DNA of 20,227 nt. Source: Pseudomonadota bacterium. GTDB taxonomy: Bacteria > Pseudomonadota > Alphaproteobacteria > Acetobacterales > Acetobacteraceae. Made by a program: the position numbers and the translations under genes. The stretch covers positions 1 to 20,227 of the forward strand of contig JAFADX010000298.1 of assembly GCA_023424475.1 (NCBI GenBank), read 5' to 3'. Shown here piece after piece: positions 13,376 through 19,821 of the stretch. The first letter of the stretch is position 1; every line of letters starts with the position of its first letter. The notes under the pieces are model-generated. The model ran no database searches, was not told where the DNA came from, and saw only the letters and a program-made list of their open reading frames with translations.

Positions 13376-14191
13376 TCAGCGCGGCGGCACCGGCGGAATG
13401 GTCACCCCACCCTGGAAGCCCTGCAGGGTCCACTCATAGACGGCGGTGCCGACGCGGAGGTCGCCCAGCCGCGGGGCCCCGAGGTCGAGGATCAGCGTGA
13501 TGATCGCGGTCCACATGGCGATCAGCAGCAGCGACAGGCCCCTGAGCCGCTGGTTGCGCAGCCCGAGCTGGTAGCCCAGGCTGGCGATCGAGACCGTGCT
13601 CATGCCGGTCAGCAGCCAGAAGAGCAGTGGCGGGACGCCCAGGCTGAAGGCGAAGCGCTCGACCGTCGAGAGGTCGATGACGTCGTTGAGCGCGCTCATC
13701 AGCGCGGTGGAGGCCGCGTCAGGACGCTCCCGCACGATGGCGGTCAGGTGCCCCCACATCCGGGACTGCAGGGTGTTCGTCCGGGCGTTGATCGCCGAGA
13801 GTTCGGGCGAATCGCGGTCGGCCTTCACGAAGTCGATCCGCAGCCGGGTGTAGTCCTCCAGCAGCCGCGCGATTTCGGCGCCGCGCGGCCCGCCGATGGC
13901 CTGGGCCCGAAGCCAGGCGGTGCCGATCGCGTTCGCGTCCTCGATGACGCCGGTGCGCCGTTCCTGGAAGCGCTGGTTGGAATAGGAGAGCGTCAGGGCC
14001 AGCACGAAGGCGAGCAGCCCGAGCATGCCGCCGACGATGACACTCACCCCCTCGGGCGCCGCCGCCTTCCTGCGGACCTTGAGGAGACCCAGCCGGAGCC
14101 CGACTTCCCCGGCGGCGGCCTGGATCAGGAACAGGACGATGGCGAAGGCGAGGGCGCCGAGGGAGGCGAGTTGCACGACGGCCGCGTTCAT
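13376..14191 (-). CDS. Bestrophin-like (DUF4239) membrane protein
   Basis: A 271-residue protein with four predicted membrane segments in a two-plus-two arrangement (about residues 8-28, 48-68, 184-207 and 219-240). A soluble helical region lies between the pairs and contains SNQRFQERRTGVIEDANAIG and TAWLRAQAIG, which are typical of DUF4239. This family is distantly related to bestrophin anion channels; its bacterial role is not established, and I assign none. It is divergent from glcF with 100 bases between starts, which hold paired promoters. The iron permease follows 46 bases downstream, but a functional link is not evident. Length is usual and the gene looks intact. Confidence 0.85.
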   Translation of the reverse strand: MNAAVVQLASLGALAFAIVLFLIQAAAGEVGLRLGLLKVRRKAAAPEGVSVIVGGMLGLLAFVLALTLSYSNQRFQERRTGVIEDANAIGTAWLRAQAIGGPRGAEIARLLEDYTRLRIDFVKADRDSPELSAINARTNTLQSRMWGHLTAIVRERPDAASTALMSALNDVIDLSTVERFAFSLGVPPLLFWLLTGMSTVSIASLGYQLGLRNQRLRGLSLLLIAMWTAIITLILDLGAPRLGDLRVGTAVYEWTLQGFQGGVTIPPVPPR

Positions 14192-14213
14192 GGACGACTC
14201 CGGGAAGCGGAAC

Positions 14214-14286
14214 GAGACTAGGGTTGCCGCCGATCCGCCGGCAATCGGCTCGCCGCTGGCAGCCGCCCGGCGCTTCTCCTAGTCTC
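14214..14286. promoter_or_regulatory. Mirror-image promoters of the DUF4239 gene and glcF
   Basis: CCTAGTCTC occurs once in each direction (plus strand 14278-14286, minus strand 14222-14214), in the sense orientation ahead of each gene. Read as a -10 (TAGTCT), each has a plausible -35 at 18 bp: CTGGCA (14256-14261) for glcF and TTGCCG (14244-14239) for the DUF4239 gene. The glcF -10 ends 6 bases before its ATG, which would give a leaderless mRNA; the other leader would be about 18 bases. Confidence 0.5.
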
Positions 14287-14291
14287 CGGGC

Positions 14292-15608
14292 ATGCAGACC
14301 AGCTTCACGGATGCGCAACTCCGGGACCCCGACACCGCGGAAAGCAACCGCATCCTCAGGACCTGCGTGCATTGCGGCATGTGCACGGCGACCTGCCCGA
14401 CCTTCCTGCTGCTGGGCGACGAGCTCGATTCCCCGCGCGGGCGCATCTACCTGATCAAGGACATGCTGGAGGGCGGCCAGCCGGCGACCGAACAGGTGGT
14501 CCGCCATGTCGACCGCTGCCTCTCCTGCCTCTCCTGCATGACGACCTGCCCCTCGGGCGTGCACTACATGCATCTGGTCGACCATGCCCGCGCGTATATC
14601 GAGAGGACCTACGAACGGCCCCGGGCCGAGCGCGTGCTGCGGCGGCTGCTCTCCTTCCTGCTGCCGCATCCGGGGCGGTTCCGCCTGGCGCTGCTCGGTG
14701 CCCGGTTCGCCCGGCCCTTCGCCCGGCTGGTGCCGGGACGCTCGCCGATGGCGCAGCGGCTGCGCGCCATGCTCCGGCTGGCGCCGGCGTCGGTGCCTTC
14801 GCCGTCGGAGGTCGAGCGGCCGCGGGTGCATCGGGCCGCGGGCGAACGACGCGGCCGCGTCGGCATCCTGATGGGCTGCGCGCAGCAGGTCCTCGCCCCT
14901 TCGATCAACGAGGCGACCATTCGCCTGCTGACGCGCATGGGGATCGAGGTGGTGGTGACCCGGGACCAGGGCTGCTGCGGCGCCCTCGACCACCACATGG
15001 GCCACCATGAGGCGGCGATGCGCCTTGCCCGCGCCAACATCGCCGCCTGGACGGCCGAGATGGCGGGCGGGGGTCTCGACGCCATCGTGGTCAACGCCTC
15101 GGGTTGCGGCACCACGCTGAAGGACTACGGCTTCATGTTCCGCGAGGCGCCCGAGCGGGAGGCTGCCGCGAGGGTCGCCGCCCTGGCCGCCGATATCAGC
15201 GAGGTGCTGACCCGCTTCGGTTACCGGCCGACGCGGGAGGCGCCTGGCATCGCCGTCGCCTACCACGCCGCCTGTTCCCTGCAGCACGGCCAGCAGATCA
15301 CCGCCGAGCCGAAGGCCCTGCTGAAGGCGGCCGGCTTCACGGTGAAGGAACCGGCCGAGAGCCACATCTGCTGCGGCTCCGCCGGCACCTACAATCTTCT
15401 GCAGCCGGAGATCGCGGGGCAGCTCAAGGCCCGCAAGCAGGCCAATATCGCGCGCACCGGCGCGGCGCTCATCGCCTCGGGCAACATCGGCTGCCTGACG
15501 CAGCTCGGCGACGGCGCCATCCCGGCGGTGCACACGGTCGAACTGCTCGACTGGATGGCCGGCGGGCCGGAGCCGGCCGCGGTCGCGCGCGCCCGCGCGG
15601 CGGCCTGA
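14292..15608 (+). CDS. glcF: Glycolate oxidase iron-sulfur subunit GlcF
   Basis: A 438-residue protein with two 4Fe-4S clusters near the N-terminus: CVHCGMCTATCP (C25, C28, C31, C35) and CLSCLSCMTTCP (C76, C79, C82, C86). Two CCG cysteine-rich domains follow (QGCCGALDHHMGHHEAA and HICCGSAGTYNLLQPEIAG). GlcF relays electrons in the GlcDEF complex, which oxidises glycolate to glyoxylate. The flavoprotein subunits glcD and glcE are not within this window: the DUF4239 gene is upstream and a small membrane protein downstream, so glcF stands apart from its partners. There is no Shine-Dalgarno before the ATG, in keeping with a possible leaderless transcript. The related LutA-type lactate enzymes are much shorter, which favours GlcF. 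Confidence 0.93.
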   Translation: MQTSFTDAQLRDPDTAESNRILRTCVHCGMCTATCPTFLLLGDELDSPRGRIYLIKDMLEGGQPATEQVVRHVDRCLSCLSCMTTCPSGVHYMHLVDHARAYIERTYERPRAERVLRRLLSFLLPHPGRFRLALLGARFARPFARLVPGRSPMAQRLRAMLRLAPASVPSPSEVERPRVHRAAGERRGRVGILMGCAQQVLAPSINEATIRLLTRMGIEVVVTRDQGCCGALDHHMGHHEAAMRLARANIAAWTAEMAGGGLDAIVVNASGCGTTLKDYGFMFREAPEREAAARVAALAADISEVLTRFGYRPTREAPGIAVAYHAACSLQHGQQITAEPKALLKAAGFTVKEPAESHICCGSAGTYNLLQPEIAGQLKARKQANIARTGAALIASGNIGCLTQLGDGAIPAVHTVELLDWMAGGPEPAAVARARAAA

Positions 15609-15613
15609 GCGCC

Positions 15614-15904
15614 GTGCTTCGTCTCTGGCGCGGGGAACTGCCGCTGCCCGAGGCCTTCTGGACCTGGGTCGTGCTCGGCGGGCTGCTGGTCAATGTCACG
15701 ACCAGCATCGGCTTCCTCTGGCTGATCATGGCAGGGCTGATGGTGCCCGCCTATGTCGTCGGCTATGGCCTGTCGCTGCCCTACAACCTCGTTGCCACGG
15801 TCGGCACGCTGCGTTCCGCGTCGCGCCCGGATGCCGACCCGCGCTGGGCCGGCATGGCGCGCGCCGCCGTGGTCCTTGTGATGACGGTGCTCAGCCTCAC
15901 TTGA
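15614..15904 (+). CDS. Small integral membrane protein, 96 aa
   Basis: Starts at GTG 15614, 5 bases after the glcF stop, and reads MLRLWRGELPLPEAFWTWVV. There are three hydrophobic segments (about residues 18-36, 37-60 and 77-95), separated by a loop with SLPYN and a polar ASRPDADPRW stretch. I cannot name a family. The opening motif WRGELPLPEAFW is one I associate with short uncharacterised membrane proteins of related bacteria. Tight spacing suggests co-transcription with glcF, but no role can be inferred from that. The GTG start is chosen because the first recognisable residues follow it; no ATG is available nearby. Confidence 0.7.
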   Translation: MLRLWRGELPLPEAFWTWVVLGGLLVNVTTSIGFLWLIMAGLMVPAYVVGYGLSLPYNLVATVGTLRSASRPDADPRWAGMARAAVVLVMTVLSLT

Positions 15905-15943
15905 GGCTTGCCCCCGGGGAACCCGACAGCCAAGCATCCCGCC

Positions 15944-16516
15944 ATGCGCGCCGCATTCCTCCTCCTCGTCCTGCTGCTGGCTCCGGTCCTGGCGGCCGCG
16001 GAGCCTCGCCCGGCGCCGGGCCCGCAGCAGGGCAGCCGCGCCGCCGAACTCGATTCGCTCTTCGAGGCCCTCAAGGCCGCGCCCGACGAGGCGGCCGCGG
16101 CGATGGTCGAGGCCCGCATCCGCGTCCTCTGGATCGAGCAGGCCTCCCCCGCCGCGGTGCTTCTGCTGCGGCGCGGCGTCCGCAACCTGCCGCATACGCC
16201 GAACGAGGCGCTCGAGGATTTCGATGCCGCCATCATCCTCTCCCCGGAGGCGGCCGAGGCCTGGCACCAGCGGGCGCAGGCCTATGCCGCGCTCGGTGAC
16301 ACCGATGCCGCGGCGCGCGACCTGCAGGAGGCGCTGCGCCTGGAGCCGCGGCATTTCGGGGCGCTGCTCATGCTCTCGATGCTGCAGGAACGGCGCGGGG
16401 ATGCGCAGGGTGCGTTGCGCAGCATGGAAGCGGCGCTCGCCCTCAGCCCCCGCATGCCGGGTGGCGAGCGGCGGCTGCGCGAACTTCGCCGCAAGGCCGA
16501 GGGCGACGCCACCTGA
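15944..16516 (+). CDS. Exported TPR-repeat protein
   Basis: A 190-residue protein with a cleavable signal peptide (MRAAFLLLVLLLAPVLAAAEP). Its tetratricopeptide repeats span about residues 75-180; the clearest is AEAWHQRAQAYAALGDTDAA followed by RDLQEALRLEPRHFGALLML. Such proteins act as protein-binding scaffolds in the periplasm or envelope; the partner is unknown. I chose ATG 15944 because the signal sequence starts there; a TTG at 15908 would add 12 residues of non-signal-like sequence. It follows the small membrane protein by 39 bases and could be in the same transcript. A 7-bp hairpin (16531-16548) lies between its stop and ada. Confidence 0.85.
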   Translation: MRAAFLLLVLLLAPVLAAAEPRPAPGPQQGSRAAELDSLFEALKAAPDEAAAAMVEARIRVLWIEQASPAAVLLLRRGVRNLPHTPNEALEDFDAAIILSPEAAEAWHQRAQAYAALGDTDAAARDLQEALRLEPRHFGALLMLSMLQERRGDAQGALRSMEAALALSPRMPGGERRLRELRRKAEGDAT

Positions 16517-16530
16517 GCGCGCCGCCGCAA

Positions 16531-16548
16531 CGGGCGGATGGCCGCCCG
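16531..16548 (+). terminator. Hairpin between the TPR gene and ada
   Basis: CGGGCGG (16531-16537) and CCGCCCG (16542-16548) pair perfectly around the loop ATGG. It could end the TPR transcript, or fold in the ada leader and cover the CGGAG ahead of ATG 16558. In the second case translation might start at ATG 16573 instead. Confidence 0.4.
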
Positions 16549-16557
16549 GAGCCCCAT

Positions 16558-17649
16558 ATGGGACGAGACGCCATGCCCGACGACCTTCTCCCCGCCGATC
16601 CCGATGCCGCCCGCTGGACCGCGGTGCTCGCCCGCGACCCGCAACCCGGCTGTGGCCCCTTCCTCTATGCGGTGACGACGCAAGGGGTGTTCTGCCGCCC
16701 TGGCTGTCCTTCCCGCCCGCCGCTGCGCCGGAACACGCGCTTCTTCGCCGATGCCGCCGCCGCCGAGGCCGCCGGGTTCCGCGCCTGCAAGCGCTGCGAC
16801 CCGAAGGGCGAGCGCGCCGGCATCCATGCCGCCGCCATCCGCGCCGCCTGCGACCTGATCGAACGGAGCGAGACCATTCCCTCGCTCGCCACGCTGGCCG
16901 ATCGCGCGGGCTACGCGCGCCACCATTTCCTGCGCCTGTTCCGCGAGATCGTGGGCGTCACGCCGCGCTCCTATGCGGAAAGCGTGCGGGCGCGGCGGCT
17001 GTCGAGCGCGCTTGCCGCCGGCGCGCGCGTCGCCGACGCGGTGGCCGAGGCCGGCTTCGGCAGCGAGAGCCGCGTCTACGAGGATACCGGCCGGACCCTT
17101 GGCATGACACCCGGCGCGGCACGCCGGGGCGGGGCGGGGGAGGTCATCCGCGTCGCTCTCGCCGACAGCGCGCTCGGCCCGCTGATGGTCGGCGCCACCG
17201 GCAAGGGCGTCTGCTTCATCGGCTTCGGCGAGGACGAGGCCGGGCTGCGCGGCGACGTCATGCACCGCTTCCCCAGGGCGGACATCGTCGATGCGCCGGA
17301 CGATCTCGCGGACACCATCCGCGCCGTCGTCGCCTTCGTGGCCGAACCCAGGGCCGCGCTGGACCTGCCGCTGGACCTGCGGGGCACCGCCTTCCAGAAG
17401 CGGGTCTGGGAGGCGCTGCGGGCGATCCCGCTCGGCGAGACGCGGACCTATTCCGGCCTGGCCGCCGCCATGGGGGAGCCCCGCGCGACGCGGGCGGTCG
17501 CGCGGGCCTGTGCGCAGAACAAGGTCTCGCTCGCCGTGCCCTGCCACCGCGTGGTGGGCAAGGACGGCGACCTGACGGGCTATCGCTGGGGTGTCGAGCG
17601 CAAGCGCGCGCTGCTGGCCGGGGAGAAGGCCGGGCGCAAGCGGGCCTGA
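16558..17649 (+). CDS. ada: Ada: methylated-DNA repair protein and transcriptional activator
   Basis: A 363-residue, three-part protein like E. coli Ada. The N-terminal methyl-phosphotriester domain has the zinc cysteines of VFCRPGC (C46, C50) and CKRC (C77, C80). An AraC-type DNA-binding region follows (about residues 88-190, including LATLADRAGYARHHFLRLF). The C-terminal O6-alkylguanine methyltransferase carries the acceptor cysteine C329 in VPCHRVVG. Methyl transfer to the first cysteine turns Ada into an activator of alkylation-repair genes. It is monocistronic, with no alkB or alkA beside it. ATG 16573, with GGACGAG 5 bases upstream, is a good alternative start that removes five residues. 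No classical Ada box was recognised. The gene converges with pyruvate kinase. Confidence 0.95.
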   Translation: MGRDAMPDDLLPADPDAARWTAVLARDPQPGCGPFLYAVTTQGVFCRPGCPSRPPLRRNTRFFADAAAAEAAGFRACKRCDPKGERAGIHAAAIRAACDLIERSETIPSLATLADRAGYARHHFLRLFREIVGVTPRSYAESVRARRLSSALAAGARVADAVAEAGFGSESRVYEDTGRTLGMTPGAARRGGAGEVIRVALADSALGPLMVGATGKGVCFIGFGEDEAGLRGDVMHRFPRADIVDAPDDLADTIRAVVAFVAEPRAALDLPLDLRGTAFQKRVWEALRAIPLGETRTYSGLAAAMGEPRATRAVARACAQNKVSLAVPCHRVVGKDGDLTGYRWGVERKRALLAGEKAGRKRA

Positions 17650-17651
17650 GG

Positions 17652-17685
17652 CCGGGCGCGCATCGCACCGCGCGGCGATGCCCGG
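17652..17685. terminator. Hairpin between convergent ada and pyruvate kinase genes
   Basis: CATCGC (17661-17666) pairs with GCGATG (17675-17680), and CCGGG (17652-17656) with CCCGG (17681-17685), leaving CGCG bulged on the left arm. It begins two bases after the ada stop and could serve both strands; there is no T-run. Confidence 0.4.
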
Positions 17686-17745
17686 TCATGGCGCGCGGCA
17701 CCGGCGCCGCCCTGCATGATGGCGGCGGGCCGATCGGCCGGGCGG

Positions 17746-19398
17746 CTACTTCACGGTCGCGACCCGCAGCGCGTTCGTCGTCCCCGGCGTGCCGAAGGGC
17801 ACACCGGCGGTGACGACCACCTCGTCCCCGTGCTTCGCGAAACCTTCGTGCTGCGCGGCCCGCATGGCGCGCGCGACCATCTCGGTCATGGAATGGATCT
17901 CGTTCACCTCGAGCGGATGCACGCCCCAGACCACGGCCATGCGGCGCGCCGTCACGCCGCTCGCCGTCAGTCCGAGGATCGGGCAGTGCGGCCGTTCCCG
18001 CGCCACGCGCAGCGTCGTCGATCCCGTGGAGGAGAAGGTCGCGATCACCTCGGCGTCGATCGTCTCCGAGACCTGCCGCGCGGCGGTGGCGATGGCCCCG
18101 GCGCTCGACTTCTCCGGCTCCGGGCGGGAGGCGTCGGTGATGCGCCGCCAATCCGGGTCCTGCTCCACCCGCGCCACGATCCGGTCCATCATGTTGACCG
18201 CCTCGTAGGGGTATTGCCCGGCCGCCGTCTCGGCGGACAGCATCACCGCGTCGGCACCGTCGAAGACCGCGGTGCCGACGTCGCTGACCTCGGCCCGGGT
18301 CGGGCTCGGCGCGGTGATCATGGATTCCAGCATCTGGGTCGCGACCACCACCGGCTTGCCGAGGGCGCGCGCGGTGCGGACGATGCGCTTCTGCACCAGC
18401 GGCACCTCCTCGGGCGGCAGTTCGACGCCGAGGTCGCCGCGCGCGACCATCACGCAATCCGTCAACGCGAGGATGGGGTCGAGGTTCTCGACCGCCTGGG
18501 GCTTCTCCATCTTCACCATCACCCAGGCGCGGCCACCGGCGATGCGCCTGGCCTCGGCCACGTCCTCGGCGCGCTGGACGAAGGACAGGCCGATGTACTC
18601 GATGCCGAGCGGCAGCACGAAGTCGAGGTCGGCGCGGTCCTTCTCGGTCAGCGCAGGGATCGGCAGCACGACGTCCGGCACGTTCACGCCCTTCCGGTCC
18701 GAGAGCGGGCCGCCGACCACGACCTCTGTCTCCAGGTGGTCGGGGCGGGTGCGGGTGACGCGCAGGCGCAGCTTGCCGTCATCGAGCAGCAGGGTGGTGC
18801 CGATCTGCGCGGCCTGGATGATTTCCTTGTGCGGCAGGTTCACCCGCCGCACGTCGCCCGGCGTCGGGTTGAGGTCGAGCCGGAAGGGCTGGCCGGTCTG
18901 GAGCTGCACCCGTCCGGCCTGGAACTGCCCGACGCGCAGCTTCGGGCCCTGCACGTCGGCGAGGATGCCGATGGGGCGGCCCACGCGGCGTTCCACCTCG
19001 CGGATCATGGCGATCCGCGCGGCGTGGTCCTCATGGCTGCCGTGGGAGAAGTTCAGCCGGAAGACATCGGCGCCGGCGCGGTGGAGACGCTCGATGACCT
19101 CGATGGAGGAGGAGGCCGGGCCCAGTGTCGCGATGACCTTGGTCCGGCGCCGGCGACGCAGGACCGGGCGCGCGGGCAGCCGCAGCGGCGCGCCTTCGGC
19201 ACGGGAGGGCGGTACCGCCTCGAGGTCGGGGCGCAGCGTGGCGGGAGGCACGCCGAGGATGCGGGCCACGTCCGCGACGCGATCGTCCGGCACCCGCTTC
19301 CACTGGGACACCGCGGCGGTGGAGATGCCGAGCTCGGTGGCGATGCGGGTGATGGCGCCGCGGCGGGCGAAGAGGTCTTCGAGGGTGGGATCGCGCAT
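17746..19398 (-). CDS. pyk: Pyruvate kinase with an N-terminal Cro/YdaS-like HTH domain
   Basis: A 550-residue protein in one frame. Residues about 83-550 are a complete pyruvate kinase, converting PEP and ADP to pyruvate and ATP: TKVIATLGPAS, RLNFSHG, DVQGPKLRVG, KMEKPQAVEN, VARGDLGVELPPEEV, ATQMLESM and SDVGTAVFDGADAVMLSAET, plus a C-terminal domain with FSSTGSTTLR. Residues 1-62 are extra and read as a small helix-turn-helix of the phage Cro/YdaS type (ATELGISTAAVSQWKRVP, then LGVPPATLRPDL), joined by a proline-rich linker of about 18 residues. Ordinary enzymes are about 470-480 residues. No ATG or GTG start lies between the HTH core and the kinase that would give a normal N-terminus, so the HTH is likely translated. 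The promoter carries two inverted boxes that could be its own target. A glycerate kinase gene lies upstream on the same strand. Confidence 0.93.
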   Translation of the reverse strand: MRDPTLEDLFARRGAITRIATELGISTAAVSQWKRVPDDRVADVARILGVPPATLRPDLEAVPPSRAEGAPLRLPARPVLRRRRRTKVIATLGPASSSIEVIERLHRAGADVFRLNFSHGSHEDHAARIAMIREVERRVGRPIGILADVQGPKLRVGQFQAGRVQLQTGQPFRLDLNPTPGDVRRVNLPHKEIIQAAQIGTTLLLDDGKLRLRVTRTRPDHLETEVVVGGPLSDRKGVNVPDVVLPIPALTEKDRADLDFVLPLGIEYIGLSFVQRAEDVAEARRIAGGRAWVMVKMEKPQAVENLDPILALTDCVMVARGDLGVELPPEEVPLVQKRIVRTARALGKPVVVATQMLESMITAPSPTRAEVSDVGTAVFDGADAVMLSAETAAGQYPYEAVNMMDRIVARVEQDPDWRRITDASRPEPEKSSAGAIATAARQVSETIDAEVIATFSSTGSTTLRVARERPHCPILGLTASGVTARRMAVVWGVHPLEVNEIHSMTEMVARAMRAAQHEGFAKHGDEVVVTAGVPFGTPGTTNALRVATVK

Positions 19399-19406
19399 GG
19401 CGTGTT

Positions 19407-19462
19407 CTTAGCATGATTAAGAAAGATCGCGAGTGACAATTCTGGATCTTAATCAAAGTAAG
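19407..19462. promoter_or_regulatory. Two inverted CTTA-N7-TAAG boxes before the HTH-pyruvate kinase
   Basis: CTTAGCATGATTAAG (19407-19421) and CTTAATCAAAGTAAG (19448-19462) each have CTTA-N7-TAAG ends, and 12 of 15 bases match when one is reversed and complemented, including the perfect 8-bp pair TGATTAAG/CTTAATCA. Centres are 41 bp apart, about four helical turns, so both face the same side of the DNA. One box touches the promoter -35/spacer; the other lies between the likely transcription start and the ATG, over the weak ribosome-binding AAGAA. The pattern suits a dimeric repressor that loops DNA. Confidence 0.6.
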
Positions 19463-19466
19463 TCAA
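19439..19466 (-). promoter_or_regulatory. Candidate sigma-70 promoter of pyruvate kinase
   Basis: On the minus strand TTGACT (19466-19461) and CAGAAT (19444-19439) are spaced by 16 bp, matching the -35 at 5 of 6 and the -10 at 4 of 6. Transcription would start near 19432 and give a leader of about 34 bases. The region is locally AT-rich. Confidence 0.6.
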
Positions 19467-19821
19467 TTGGTGCCGGCGACCCACTCCATCGCCCTGCCGT
19501 TGGGGGGCGGTCCAGGCCATCGGCACCCCGTTGAACGGCAGCAGAAAGCGCCCCGGCGCGCCGGAGCCGGCACGGCCTCCGGCACGTGCCGGCAGGACGG
19601 GGGGGCGCCTCGTTCGCGGTCCAGGCCGGGCACAGGCGGGTAACCGCGGCCGCGAAGGCGGCGTTCGGCCGCATCGGCGATGTCGGCAAGGACCGCCGTG
19701 TGGAAGATGACGAGGGTCGCCCCGGCCGGTGCCTGGCCTGCAAGCCTGGCGAGGTCCCGCCGCGGGCCTCCGTCGCCGCGAAGCGGCGGTAGCGGGCGGC
19801 AAGGACCCGCGGGTCGCTCAC
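19463..19821 (-). pseudogene. Remnant of a DUF2332-family gene
   Basis: Fragments of one DUF2332 protein are scattered over all three minus-strand frames in the right order. They are the N-terminus from GTG 19821 (MSDPRVLAARYRRFAATEAR), then from about 19756 DLARLAGQAPAGATLVIFHT, from about 19665 AAFAAAVTRLCPAWTANEAP, from about 19601 PVLPARAGG and GRFLLPFNGVPMAWT, and from about 19501 NGRAMEWVAGTN with the stop at 19463. Roughly 120 residues survive of a family that is usually over 300, so most of the middle has been deleted and about three further frameshifts followed. The GTG overlaps the stop of the glycerate kinase gene (GTGA), indicating an ancestral operon. The function of DUF2332 is unknown to me. 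Family assignment is from remembered conserved motifs. Confidence 0.75.

Noticed and set aside
11551..13500. Plus-strand open frame opposite the iron permease
   Set aside because: It mirrors the hydrophobic minus-strand permease and gives an implausible Arg/Gln/His-rich protein.
19586..19792. Short plus-strand frame over the DUF2332 remnant
   Set aside because: The DUF2332 fragments read in order on the minus strand, and the plus frame has no recognisable content.
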